From: Paralvinella palmiformis
Taxonomy: Eukaryota; Annelida; Polychaeta; Terebellida; Alvinellidae
Assembly: GCA_025642065.1 (NCBI GenBank)
Contig: JAODUP010000105.1
Span: 603,465-667,464 of the forward strand
DNA: 64,000 bases
Direction of reading: 5' to 3'
Shown: positions 12,601-24,488 of the stretch, piece by piece
How the letters are laid out: every line of letters begins with the position of its first letter
Numbering within the stretch: position 1 is the first letter of the stretch
Program-made: the position numbers and the translations under genes
The notes under the pieces: generated by a model
What the model was told of the DNA's origin: nothing
Database searches by the model: none
Seen by the model: the letters and a program-made list of their open reading frames with translations, nothing else

Positions 12601-15600
12601 ATTGTTTGGTAAGAAATATTTGCACATTTGTGAGTACTCATTAAAAAGAAATTTTACTGAGAGCTATTAGAACTCAAATAATAATTACAAAACTTCTACT
12701 GCGCCAATATCCTCAAAAAGAATCGAGCTCAGTGGCGCACCTAGTCAGGGGTTAGGCAATCTCATAGTCCAGGAACAACGCAAGCTTCATCAATAAATGA
12801 TCAGATGGAGTAAAAATCTAAGAAGGATAAGCGAGTCTGAAACGGTGAATTTTCAAATGCTATTTGATGACATGTTCAGGGAATGAGTTTTAACCCCGGG
12901 ATCAGACAACTTGAACAAGTGAAAACCAGACGAACGCACACTGGACTTGGGTTCTAGAGAAAACATAGAAAAAAAAGAGTTTGAAAATGACATGAGACTG
13001 AACGGGAAGCCAGTGAAGAGATTTCAGAAGTGGGACACAATGGAAAAATCAGGGAGACTGTGTGACAACCCTAGCTAAGCAGTTCTGAACACACTAACTC
13101 ACAAATAACACAGGGGAACACCAGTTGGCCATTGTAAAGTGATGCCACCTGGCAAATGTATTATTTTGTGAACACACAGACTAACACACACATTCGCTTT
13201 ATTTATAAAGATTACATATACTTACTGGCCTTCAAGGTGGCCATATTCCGCACCTGGCCACTGCAAAAGAAATTAAAACATGTACCATGCAACTTCTTCT
13301 GGTCTGTGAATGAATGTTCATAAACAAGTTATAACTGTCTTTTTTTAATTTGGATGTGATCACCCAAATTTTCCAGTAAACATATATTTACTATGACTTT
13401 GCCTCCAGGTTTTAATTACAATGAGGAAGATTCTGCTAAAATAATTGCAGGATATTGCCTATAAATGATGGGAAAGAAATCGAGGGCATTATAGACACAG
13501 ATATATATTCAAAATTGTCTTAGTCACATGACATGCATGATCTTAATCAGTTACCTATGCAATTACCATCTTTAGTTCATAATGATTTGAGGCCAAATGA
13601 TAATAAAATATCTCATGATAAAGGCTAAGATGAATTTCCAAAATGTTATCATGAGTAAAGTCAGATACTTTCCACTAGTGGTGTGGTATGATTTGATTTT
13701 GGGGGATTCACAGAACTTGTAGCAGTTTCAATTTTATCAAATATTATGTAGAATATTTTTTTACTAATAAATAAGATTATTTGTATGCGGAAAGTTGACA
13801 GTTTATTTTTGCCAGAAGAAATTACATGTTATTGAAAATAAATAATCAAGTTGGGATCTGTAATAGACATCAGACATGACTTCAATTCAATTCCAGAATT
13901 GAAATTGATGGTCAATTCCAAATGGAATTGATTATTTAAAAAAAATGGAATTGATAAATTTAAAGTTTGCTACAAAAATAATTAAATCCACAAATATTTT
14001 TTTTTAATTCAGAAATATTTCTTCCATGACAATCCTACTTGGAATAGTTATTCAAGTAGGTATTCTGAGTAGTAGGTAAATTTTTTGAATTGAACTGATC
14101 TGACTTGTTCAGTGAGCCCAGTGAAACGCAACCTGCAAACAGACGGTGCAGAAATGGTCTATTCTCATTTCTCATGCACAATTTTCAAAGAATAGGGGGA
14201 TGGGATAGACTCAATGTTTGCCTTCCATTTCAGCACCCAATTTAACTCATTGAAGGCCAGACGGCATGCTCTATAGGCAAGTCTATCATGTGTAGAAGTT
14301 TTATGTTTCCAAATTCTTCAGTAATGCCTAAAACTGAGCCGAGTGGAAAAAACTCAAAAATACCATCAAAATGGAAAAAGCCTAACATCATATTATTATT
14401 CAGAATTACCTAATTTAATTAACAGAGACATCCACTGTGACTTAACAACCTCATGTAAAAAAAATTGTTGTTAGCGATGAAAATGACTTGGGCAGTAGAC
14501 TGGTACCTAAAGACATAAGTGAAGGTGGGATATTCATTGGTAACAAACAATCAAAGTTGTATTGGGCAAAGTCCATGATTTTAAGGTTATACTGTAGATG
14601 TTTCAACTTTATTATCACTTTCACCAACACATTTTGTTACTGCTGTCCCTTTTAGTTAATAGGGCTGGAAAAATCAATAGATTGAGACAAGTGGGCATAT
14701 TCACACTAGTTACTGACTGATTCAAAATACTAGCTCAATCAGGCAAGTGTATTTTTGACAGAATCTTGTAATTGTTTGGTGTGCAAATTTAAAGCTCTTC
14801 ATAGTGGCAAAAAATGCAGGGAAATTGTAGTCTGAAAAATTTTGCCGAACCAGGGTCCTGTCAATGCTGGTCTGAAACTGTATCTCAACAAGCATTGTAG
14901 CCTACCTTGAAGTATTTTGACAAAAAGATCATTTTCAGAGTACATAAATAATCAATTTTATGATTCATCTCATTCAGTAATCATAACTGCTCAAGACTGG
15001 GAATATTATTCAAAGCTCTGGATACATGTTTATTATCATCAGTTCTCACATGTATCTCCTAACTTATAACTTCTCATAGTAAATTACACTTAATGATTTC
15101 ACCACATAACTCCTTGCATGTGATGGCCACTGCTAAAAGTGTATTCCAGGTCCTGTTGTTAATATCTGGTAATGACACCTCAATGACCACAAGACTGTCA
15201 ATGTGGCAGTTTTGCTTTGTATAGCAATTTTTTTATTTGGGCTAGTGAGGTACTACCTCATAAGATCAGAACAATATCTATAAGTCGTAGGCATTGATCT
15301 TACTCATTACCCAATGGAGAAATAACATTAATTAGAGATTTCTGAGTGTGATGATTAATCTTGGACATTCAAAGTTGTCCAAAACTGAACCCAAACAGGC
15401 AGGTGAAAGTACTTTTCATCTACAATTCACAGAGAAACAACAGACAAGCATTTTTGTTTTATGGGGATTTTTTTACCCAGATTGTATAATAAGTGAAGTG
15501 CTTGCATAGCATGGGAACCGTCTTTTCTGGTGCTAAAGATCCGATGACTCATTCTGCAAGCAATGGCTCCCACTAGCGGTAAGCACTTGTGCATGAGCTG

Positions 15601-17195
15601 ACTCCTGAATATGTTATCTCTATATTTTTTAAACATCACGGCTGAGCATAATATAGTTTTATATGGTTTATTTGCTCTGCATCCTGAGCACCAGAAAAAC
15701 ACACATTTGGCTCATTGAGTGCTCCGATCTTGAATATGTGGGCAAAGATGGGTACGATGCCCGGCTATGCAATAATGTCCTATAATAAATGGGCAAAGGA
15801 ACAGCAATGGGTTTATTATATGGAACTGACACACATGCCTGAATTTATCTTGGAGCTGGACATGCTCTAGATTGAGTAACGGATTAATGACATACAGGCC
15901 GAGGATGTAGTAGTTAGTTACATTTGGGTTAAAAGTGAGAGATGCTCTTGATAGTTTTGATGAGGTACAAATGAAAATCAAAGTATTTGAAGATAGAACA
16001 GCTGTGCAGCTTTACAAATAATCAGGGCTCCCAGGTGTCCTGGAAAATAACAAATTCATTTTCCAGGTCATGGAAATGTGAATAAATGATATACTAGTAA
16101 AAAAAACTTATCTTTTAGAAGAAAAAGAGTACTGGTAGATGGTGTTGATAGCCCATGTTAGTTTAAATACAATTTGGTGAATCAGACAGCTTGAGGGGTG
16201 AGAGGGAGGGGGTACCATAAAAATTGTAATAATTGATCATGTATTGAACAAATATGATATCCTTTATATCTTTATATACTTTGTCCTGGAAAATAGTAAT
16301 TTTGTCCTGGAAACAAATTGCTCCTTATAAATTTTAGACTTTCTTTTTAATCTGATTATTATACCTATTAATCTACTTAATGTAAGATATTGATTAAACA
16401 CTAGACACCTAGTAGCAGTAATTAGAACTATGCTCCAGTACTGACACTTCTGCTAGCCGATAGAAAACAAAGCATGATCACAAAATTTATCAGATTTATA
16501 ATAACATTGATGAACATTGTTCTGATGCTGAATGCTAGGATTTTTATCACCAACGAACACGACTGCAATGCTCAGCTTGCTGCTCTGCATCAGACTATTG
16601 CAAACAGCCAAACATGGCACACACGTTGAGTACTCGGACCTTTATCATCAACGAACACTATTCCGATGCTCGGATACTTAACAGCTTTGAATAAATTCAA
16701 ATATTAAAAATATAGTATATTTATATATAATAAAACTGAATGTTTGAACCTAAAGACTTCTAAATTTACAGTACACAGTAGTTGAAGTCGTTTGATTATC
16801 ATTATGATTATGTGCTTGAACCTAATTTGTTTGCCATTGCAATCTAAACATAGTATACACATATGATGACATTTCTTAAAAGTCATGATTTAAATTGATT
16901 CAGACAAGACCGGTTACTTATACTATTAAAAAACCCCCAATTAGAATGACATAATCAAATGTATTGTGGACCTAGTAGTTCTTGTTAAGTGGAAGTTTAT
17001 GCCCGACATATCGACCTTGTAGTAAAGTCGTCGAATAAACATGGCCTAGATTCGTGTATAATCTGAGCTAACAGCACCTAAATAAAGTTCACTAAAACCT
17101 GATAGAATTGCGATAACTAGACCCGTCCCATAAAGCCTGTTAATTCCAATATATTACCATTGTGGCGTGAAGTTAAAAGCGGCTCTGCTAAACAT
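6601..17195 (-). CDS. ATP5F1C: ATP synthase F1 subunit gamma, mitochondrial (complete, seven coding exons)
   Basis: Central rotor shaft of F1-ATPase, acting in the mitochondrial inner membrane complex. Coding exons in transcript order: 17195-17158, 13260-13226, 12262-12131, 9762-9561, 9080-8937, 7304-7084 and 6704-6601. All junctions have AG/GT and phases agree: 876 nt, 291 codons plus TAA. The start MFSRAAFNF is a short basic presequence; mature-type [20 protein letters not shown] follows. Family hallmarks are [17 protein letters not shown] (N-terminal helix), [14 protein letters not shown] (conserved catch-loop neighbourhood), [11 protein letters not shown] and the C-terminal helix [20 protein letters not shown]. 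Human gamma is about 298 residues, so the length fits. The first exon is head-to-head with MALSU1. An AATAAA overlaps the stop codon. Confidence 0.95.
7914..8253 (-). pseudogene. C-terminal scrap of a non-LTR retrotransposon polyprotein
   Basis: The minus-strand peptide includes [36 protein letters not shown] and a closing [18 protein letters not shown]. This is the end of the endonuclease/reverse transcriptase polyprotein of LINE elements common in invertebrates. Upstream, [18 protein letters not shown] and IRRRQWG continue the match, but a stop and a frame change interrupt it near 8150. No RT core is present, so it is a 5'-truncated, dead copy in an ATP5F1C intron. Confidence 0.75.
8775..8885 (-). 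repeat. Degraded tRNA-derived SINE-like repeat
   Basis: On the minus strand, TGGCACAGTCAGTAGAGCATGG resembles a tRNA D-arm/box A followed by an anticodon-arm-like CATCAACCTGGC. The tail includes the 'tgtcccaagtgtaatcagagc' type phrase shared with other copies. It abuts ATP5F1C exon 5. Confidence 0.4.
11329..12011 (+). pseudogene. Probable processed pseudogene (parent not identified)
   Basis: Antisense within an ATP5F1C intron. A start-like ATG opens [20 protein letters not shown]...ANSFIENR and then stops. The match to protein-like sequence resumes in other frames and ends [22 protein letters not shown] with TAG at 11683-11685. About 320 nt later AATAAA lies near 12000. Continuous coding-like text without introns, frame breaks and a terminal poly(A) signal suggest a retrocopy. 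I do not recognise the parent family. Confidence 0.45.
12498..12526. repeat. (TA)n microsatellite
   Basis: Short pure AT tract followed by CATACATACACACACACA, in an ATP5F1C intron. Confidence 0.9.
13261..17157. other. ATP5F1C intron 1
   Basis: Apart from MITE copy 2 I see no coding exon. A fragment with repeated TCCTGGAAAAT/TTTTCCAGG phrases at about 16030-16330 looks repeat-derived but could not be assigned. Confidence 0.5.
13872..14110 (+). mobile_element. MITE-like repeat, copy 2
   Basis: Begins AGACATGACTTCAATTCAAT, matching the left terminus of the copies at 33691 and 55551. It contains TTCCATGACAATCCTACTTG and the GTAGGTATTCTGAGTAG core. The right terminus is not clear. Confidence 0.7.
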
Positions 17196-18043
17196 GGCTC
17201 CTCCGGTCATCAAGCTGGAACGGAAGCGAAGAGGTCCTGGTTTGTCTAATTACCATCACAACGGACTGTGTCGCTGTAGTAGGCAGTTCAGCAGTAAATA
17301 AATAATGGTGTCTATGTTTTCTTAAATAAGATATTACTTCTTATAAATTACTATTTTAACATAGTCACACACACATATTCATTTATGTCCTGATGTATTA
17401 AAAGATAACGTAATTTATCTAAATATTTGTATTTTTAATGATCGATTTCATGATGAATGGTATATAGTATTTCTACCCATGTCAAGTCGGTGAGGTTACA
17501 ATTTGATTAGTAAGTTGGAGTATTTATAATTATGTTATATTTTTATCTGGTTTTGTAGATTTCTTATTTAACTAGCTTCATATCAGTAATTATTAAACAT
17601 TTTATCGATTTCAGCTCAATTCTCAGTATGTTACTGATGAATTGTGAATAGATTAGATCTACTAGTCTAGATCTAGTCTAGTGTTATGAATTGTATGCTC
17701 TAGGTCTACTCATCTAGCCTTTTAGATTATTAGTTAATATCAATATACTGAATATCAGTTATTATTGAATGTGTACTAGTATTATTAGTAATAATGCATT
17801 CTTTGATATTAATTTTAAAATCTAGAAGACCAAGATCTTTACAATCTCTAGAAGTAAAACTATAATATCTACTGGTTGAGGCTGATTTCCCACCACAAGT
17901 ACCCATTATGACTATAACATATTTTGTAACAAGACTTGTGATGTTTATATAATGTGCATCGTATGTTTGAAATTAATAAAAAAGGGAATATTTATTAATG
18001 CTACATTTATATGTTATCTAATCAGTAGTTTTCTTTTACTGCA
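17196..18043. promoter_or_regulatory. Divergent promoter region, ATP5F1C / MALSU1
   Basis: The two coding regions start 883 bp apart in opposite directions. The MALSU1 coding exon is preceded by a strong acceptor (CTTTTACTGCAG, ending at 18043), so MALSU1 should have a 5' noncoding exon further left. A GTAAAT donor after CAGCA at 17293 is a candidate. That would put both transcription starts within roughly 100-150 bp near 17200-17300, which is relatively GC-rich for this window. The remainder is AT-rich intron of MALSU1. Confidence 0.5.
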
Positions 18044-18078
18044 GATCACACTGAAATGAGTTACCAATATCAGTCATA

Positions 18079-21000
18079 ATGCAGGCAGCCAAACTTAAAA
18101 TACTCCCCATCATTGCTAGATACTCTAGGCAATTTAAACCTGTTAATTTCGAGACATTTAGCAGCTGCTCCTCTTGTCGCAGTTGGACTCAGCAACAATG
18201 CCAGCACCATCATCGAACACCATCATATGCAGGATGTCCACATTTGCCATCAGTCAGCATCCAGGTATTACTGCACACATCGGCGTCACATTTCAGTAGT
18301 GTTAATGATGATACTGAATTAAAGGCATTCTTGAATGAAATAGCAGCAGATTTTAAAGAAAAGGTTCATGCAAAAGAGGCTGATGGTGATAGAGATAAAG
18401 AAATTGATGGAGAGACACCGGACAGTGATGTGGTGATAAAAGATCAATCACACAATGTTAGTAGTAATACAAAACCAATTGATATTGATGAGGAATTGTT
18501 GAGATATGACTATGAGGAATTTGACCTGAAGGAAGAAGATTTGGAAGAGTCAAAATATGAAGAAGAAGAAGAGGAGGTATATCCAATATCTCTGACTCGT
18601 ATGTATCTTTATAATATCCACATCCAAAATTCTTTGTGGCATCTCACATGTAGTTCATGTATGAAAGTTGATCATGAATTTTTGTGTATAACTAGAACAG
18701 TTTTTAGGAAGAGATAAATACACACATATACACACACACACATCTTATTTAACTTTTAAATATCCATAATTTAATAGCTGGCAACATATTTGATTTATTG
18801 CATGATATAAATACAGCACACACACAGATACACACAAATGCCTTATTTAACCTTTAAATACATTTATTTTGATTAGGTGGCAGCACTGGTGTGTATGACA
18901 TCGAGGATTTAGTTCACTTGTTACGTAGTGAGAATGCCAGAGATATGTGTGTGATATCAGTGCCACCTGAGATAAAATTTGTTGACTATATGGTTATCGT
19001 AACTGGAAGATCTGCAAGACACCTGAATGCCATGGCTCTCTATGTGAAAAAATTAGTAAGTTTGGACATGTCATGTAGCTACCTTTCAACATATACATAT
19101 TTAGTAAGGCAGTGACTAAGGTTGAAAGCACATGAGAAGTTTGTTTGTTTATTTTCATCTCGTTTTCTTCTTCCCATTGTAACAAAGAGGAGGATGCAGT
19201 GGGTTAACTCTAGTCTAAGCCTAATCCATGAACTCACAAGGAGTGAGTGTACACTTAGTAATAGTTTCATGGGACTTCAGTGAGGCTTGTATATTCCACT
19301 AAGTAAGTTTGATTATTGACAGAAGTTCCTAGTTTACTGCTTCAAAGCTCCCAAGTCATATCTTCAAATCTGACCCATATATGTGTTTCTGGAATGTTTC
19401 CCTAAAGAATTGACTCTGGGCATGTGTTCCTGATTAAACCAGTGATGACACGTAACAAATAACTGACTCATTCAATCTAACACGATGATACAACTTTAAA
19501 AGTAGTTTTGCCTTTTTTTCAGTCACATGAGTGATATGTAAAGAATGTTTTTGTTCTTCATGGTGAAATGTTGTGATCTTTATGTTCATACATTTTGGTC
19601 AGACAATTTCTACAGGCCATCCCTAAATTAGCCTGACTTTTGTTAAGATAAATCCATCCCATTATCAAATTATGCCTTAGGCATATCCTAGTCTACACTT
19701 GTCATATACATAGTCATTCAGTAACTAGTACTATTACGTTAAAATTTGTACCATTTCCTCAAAATACTGCATGTTAAATGTAATGTGGGAGAAAATGAAA
19801 TACCACTATGTGTTGTCAATGAGGGAATACCAGAAAGTTATGTCAGTTAGTACCTGTATGTAAGCACCCGAGGTTTATAGAAATATAATACAATCTACTG
19901 CTTACCTCTGTAGTGCTATAAATTCCAAAATCAGCTGGAAATCTATTCAAAAGATCTGTAAGTCTCTAGCAGCATTTATAATCTAGTTCTACATGTAATG
20001 TTATTTCATGTTTCAGTATAAACTTAAAAGATGCAAGAGAGATCCATCAACATCTCATGTAGAAGGTGATCCATCATCTAGGTGGTTAGCTATGGATCTA
20101 GGTATGTTAGCATTCCTTTTAGGTGCTGAAGGACACACACACATGTGTGTTTGTGTATCAGGATTAGAAAAAAATCATGATTTAAAATAATCTAAATCAT
20201 ACTTTAAAACTTTTAATCGATTTTTTGAATATTTTTTTATTCTGGCAACAAGTCCCTGCATTTCTTTGCAACATTTCTTGTACATTGCCTGACATATTGC
20301 TTTCCCTATAACTTTAGTCTTATCAAAGTATAATCACACACCATTTTGTTTTCTGCCAGACATTATGAAGTTGACAAGTATAGATATATAGTGATAACAC
20401 ACACAATACTATAATCTCAAAGTTGCACACATAGATTTTGTTTCTGGTATGTATTCCATATAAGATAACTATCAATAGTGAATCTGTGTAAATGCTCACC
20501 TTATATGCCCATCTTGGCTAAACACCAAGTACTTATATGAATTCAGTGATCCCCTAAGTGCATAGAAAAGATGTGACTTTATGTGTTAGATCATCCCCAA
20601 ATTCATCCAATTTACCACACTGAAGCAATGTGGCTTTACTTTTGACACCTTCTATTGTGTTCATCTCCTAAGATTATCTCAACTGTAGAGTTGGGATAAC
20701 TGTCACTGATTAGTCTGACTTGTTAAACTACACGGTGTTGAAATCTAATTGGAATTTAATTATAAATATAGGTAAAAAATAATTAGCTGGGATGAGTAAC
20801 AATTGATTTTAAATAACATTTAATTTTTTTTATTTAATTGGTATAAAAATAAATGCAATAATCATAAAAATTTAATTAGTCACAAAAACAATTTTTCCTA
20901 GAAATAAATTTACAGTGGGTTTAAAACTTGCTTTGCTAGTATCTTGCATGGCCAAAACTTTAATCGAACATCTTCGGAATGTGATGTCATCTTTGCCGAA

Positions 21001-23141
21001 CAAAGATCCCAAACACTCCAGGTGGCCTTGTTTAACCTGTGTTACATGTTCTATATTGTCTTTATTAAACAAATAAAATGGTGTATTGTGTTGCATAGAA
21101 TTGTGCAAAGAAATATACATGATTATATCTGATGTTTAAGTGCCGTCAAATCCCAGCCCCAAACAACAACTCCCTGAAAATTATAAAAAAATTACTAAAA
21201 TGACGCACTGAGGGTGGTACATCCCTGTATAGACTAGTATAGGTCACATATGGGAGAGCCTCATGCATCCACTGGCTCCTGTATGCAGACAAATAACATT
21301 TTATTTTAAATGAAGTTATGTGATAGGAGGAGGGAAATACTTACATTCAGGCCCAGTGTGTTGATTTATCAATTAAACTTATACCAACACAAACAAATAC
21401 ACACCAATCCAACTCTTGTTGTGGGCTGGGTGTCAGTGACACCCAGCCCACTCTCAGTCGCACGGGTGGTTGCTCTGGGTCGACTTGTGCACTTAGTGCA
21501 GCTAATTCTTCACAGTTCATACAGTCTGTAACCTTTTTTGCTAGTGGTTCAAAGCTGTAGGGCTTGATATCCCTAATATTGTCAAAACTTTCGTTGGAAT
21601 CTGACATTTTGTCTGTCAACTGGTCAAGACGCTTGTAAACAAGCTGTGGCACTATGAGATGTTTGGCAAAGATGACGTCACACAATAACCCCTAGCCAGT
21701 GTAGCATGCACTAGCAATAGCTTGTCAAAGTTAGGAAATTAAAGATTTTGGGAGCATTTTAAGGGAAATATGATAGCTAATGGTTAGAATTGTTTTTACA
21801 TTATATTTGTGAAATGTGAAATTTCTTTTCCCATCACCTTTAAATCAAACACCTCTGGTGTGTGTGCATACACACACACACACATACACCCATGTATGCA
21901 TGCTTTGTTAATTATTTATTTAGTTATTTTCAAACTTCCATAAATGTGAGACAGGCAAGTTTACAATAAGTATGTAATAAAGTATAATGTTAAAAATAGA
22001 CAAATAAAAGTAACGTAAATAAATTATTAAAGTAACATTCATATCATTTCACATTAGATAGTGCAATTGAGTAAGTGGTTTATTTAGCCTCGGCATTGTT
22101 CACACCCGAGATATATGGCTTGAGGGATGATGATGATGATGACTTCTTAGGGAATCATCGCACAAATACAGACCCTTGGTTCAATTTGAGCTGACGCCTG
22201 GAGGTTGTGGCTCAGTGTGCTGTAATGACTGTATTATTGGAGTGCCCTTTAAAGTGATATCTAAAATGTCTGTGTTGCTGTCATCCGTGGTAAAAGCCTT
22301 AATTTGCCTCTTGACCCAAATACTATATATATCTGCAGTATAACACACACTGCTCCCGCTCTATTGATTCAGTTGCTATAGCCATGAAATCATCTACATG
22401 TACAGTGCTTCATCATAAATGCATGAAATATTCTACTGGTGTTCAATAGTTTCCAGCTCGTAGAACGCTTAGCCTTCTGTGTGCGTGAGCCATTTTATTT
22501 GGTACCAAATTGCTTTTGCAAATGTGCTTGGCTGTGGAGCATGGAGGGCTTTTACACATGAATTCTCTTACAACTTAATCATGAACCTTATTAGACAATT
22601 TAGCACCCAAGTATTCTATATTTTTGACTGCCAAAATTGTGATTTAAATCACTGCAAATAAATTAGGCATTTTGATTTTTTTTAATTTGATTATGTTTCA
22701 TCTGATTTTTATGACAATTGTTTTTATTGTTATTCTAACAGGTCATACTAATTGTGTGTTAGGAAATGTTTGAATGATGTTTAAAAAAATCGATTTAAAT
22801 TTAAAAAATCTGATTTAAAAAAAATCATTGCAACCCTGGTTTGAACATGCATAATTGTCTGCGATGAATTTAGTTTCCGACCTTTGTATTTCATTTAGTC
22901 CTGTACATTTCCAGGTAACATAGTCCTGCATTTGTTTACGTCTGATATAAGAGAGCTGTACGACTTAGAAACTCTATGGACAGTTGGTCCCAAGTATGAT
23001 CCCCTGTGTAGAGAGCCAGAAGATCTGCCCGACTTGAGCTGGGTTGATGGATTCACAGCTGATTTGAAGCAGTTCGAAGCTGTCTCACCAAAGAAACACA
23101 GCAAGAGTATGGACAGCTTGACCAATTGGCATAAGAGATGA
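18079..23141 (+). CDS. MALSU1: MALSU1, mitochondrial RsfS/Iojap-family ribosome assembly factor (four coding exons)
   Basis: Binds the mitochondrial large ribosomal subunit and prevents premature subunit joining (family knowledge). Exons: 18079-18598, 18877-19055, 20017-20101 and 22915-23141; 336 codons plus TGA, phases consistent. The N-terminus [20 protein letters not shown] is basic and amphipathic, like a mitochondrial presequence. A long variable acidic linker follows ([16 protein letters not shown]). The conserved domain runs from [20 protein letters not shown] through [28 protein letters not shown] and [20 protein letters not shown] to REYYDLE-type [10 protein letters not shown], all RsfS signatures. 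The exon 1 donor is taken as CTC|GTATGT at 18598; the earlier GAG|GTATAT breaks the frame. Human MALSU1 is about 234 aa; the extra length is in the N-terminal part. Confidence 0.9.
20150..20300. repeat. TTTAAATC-rich repeat, copy 1
   Basis: Shares ATCATGATTTAAAATAATC, ATCGATTTTTT and a TGCATTTCTTGC-like tail with 22630-22845 and, inverted, with 47150-47285. AT-rich and palindromic; probably a short non-autonomous element. Confidence 0.5.
21421..21451. repeat. Perfect 31-bp palindrome
   Basis: Arms GTGGGCTGGGTGTCA (21421-21435) and its exact complement (21437-21451) around a single G. It would form a GC-rich hairpin or cruciform in an AT-rich context. Confidence 0.95.
21461..21607 (-). pseudogene. 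Fragment resembling the P2X7-type intracellular tail of invertebrate TE-like proteins
   Basis: The minus-strand peptide from an ATG at 21607 reads [20 protein letters not shown] then [20 protein letters not shown] and VDPEQPPV. Acidic-start proteins with an 'I(R/K)PY-FEP' box followed by a cysteine-rich P2X7 ballast-like domain are expanded in molluscs and cnidarians (recalled, not searched). The cysteine-rich part is missing; the frame runs into the palindrome instead. Treated as a truncated copy. Confidence 0.45.
22630..22845. repeat. TTTAAATC-rich repeat, copy 2
   Basis: Begins with GTGATTTAAATCACTGC and ends ATCATTGCAACCCTGG; the interior is T-rich then A-rich. It lies just upstream of the last MALSU1 exon. 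See 20150-20300. Confidence 0.5.
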
Positions 23142-23436
23142 AACGTTTATTATTTGAAGCCATTGGTTATTGTGTGATGAAATGTCTGATAGAACATTCG
23201 TGTGTAATGCAGAGATAAATATTTGAATTTAGACTTTCAGTGCTTGTATTTCGGGGAGTATCCTTCAGTGGAGAAGATTGATATTATTATATACAGTGCA
23301 AACCTAGTTTAACAGAGTGGATGGAGTCTACAAGTGTGGCCATTTGTATTATTGGCAGAATGTGTTAACTTCTCAGATTATTAGCTTGATGCCGAGTTAG
23401 AGTGAACTATATTCACTTATTCAGATATTATTTCTT

Positions 23437-23442
23437 AATAAA
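23437..23442 (+). promoter_or_regulatory. Candidate MALSU1 poly(A) signal (proximal)
   Basis: AATAAA about 300 nt after the stop codon. Confidence 0.4.
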
Positions 23443-23826
23443 TGCCCTTTGATCAACTCATTTTTGTGAACATGGAAACCATGTAGTAGAACAGGTAGTA
23501 TTTAAAATATCAGGCAAGGTATGCTAATACAAAAATATCAGTTATAATTACAATACCTAAATCAAAGATAATAATCATAAATTAAAAATCTTCCAAGGAT
23601 TCATGTTGTTGGACCATTTTATGAGAAATTCATGAAGAATATAAGGTTCGGATCCAAGACTCAACTGTATTACCAGTGTGTCAAACACAGTGGTATGTCT
23701 GGCTGTGTTATACCAAATAATACTGTACTTACAGCTGCAGTGTTATGCTCTTAGTTCAGCTAAAATAATAATTTTGTTACTGAGAAGTCTAACTGTACCA
23801 AGCTTAGCATCGGATATAAAGAGTGG

Positions 23827-23832
23827 AATAAA
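23827..23832 (+). promoter_or_regulatory. Candidate MALSU1 poly(A) signal (distal)
   Basis: AATAAA about 690 nt after the stop codon, inside the interval separating MALSU1 from the convergent sortilin gene. Confidence 0.4.
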
Positions 23833-24482
23833 GATACATCAAATAATTTAGGATATTTTAACCTGTCCTTTGTGTACAGTAAAACAGTCCATGCATTTGT
23901 GGGGCCTTGTGATGTCTACCACTAAAACCAGTGATGTATACATGTTAATCTGTATAATCAAGTAATATGTATGAATGATGTATGAAATTTTCAGGTAATC
24001 TGTATTAAATCTCAGCAATAGATGTATTATCTGAAAATTTCAGGTAATTTACATATTACCTGATTTTATGCAGATTAACCATAACATATATATGTGGACT
24101 GCATTGCCTGACCCCTGGGCCTCATGTTATAGCTACAGTTGGATAAGTAGATACCAAATTACACATTTAATATAAATAATTGACCAAGAATGCAGTTTGT
24201 AGATGGGCAGCCATTGGTGAAGATTTTGATGTGCTGTATGCAATTCAGTAAAATGCCTCGATATATAGCATGATTATATGTAAATACTTCAGTAGGAGGC
24301 GTTTTTAGATGCTTTAATGTAGGCTATGAAATCTGGGTAACTACTTATAGCTGCAGCTGTTGAGTCCATAGATGAGAATCAAAATCGTGCATCTTTGTGT
24401 TAACGTTTCAGAATGACGCTTCATTTGTCATGCAGGTCAGAGATAAATTTAAAACAAAAGGCACACAGATTTCTCTGATTAC

Positions 24483-24488
24483 TTTATT
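24483..24488 (-). promoter_or_regulatory. Candidate sortilin poly(A) signal
   Basis: AATAAA on the minus strand about 2.1 kb after the stop; another at 24662-24667. Either makes a 3' UTR of about 2 kb through 24450-26587, in which I see no other gene. Confidence 0.4.

Larger units (their letters stand above)
20980..21682. mobile_element. Putative element bounded by a 23-bp inverted repeat
   Basis: 20980-21002 and 21660-21682 are inverted copies differing at two positions (the shared core is GTCATCTTTGCC). Between them lie the P2X7-tail-like coding block (minus strand) and a perfect palindrome at 21421-21451. Target-site duplications were not recognised, so the ends may be part of a longer structure. 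It lies in intron 3 of MALSU1. Confidence 0.45.
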
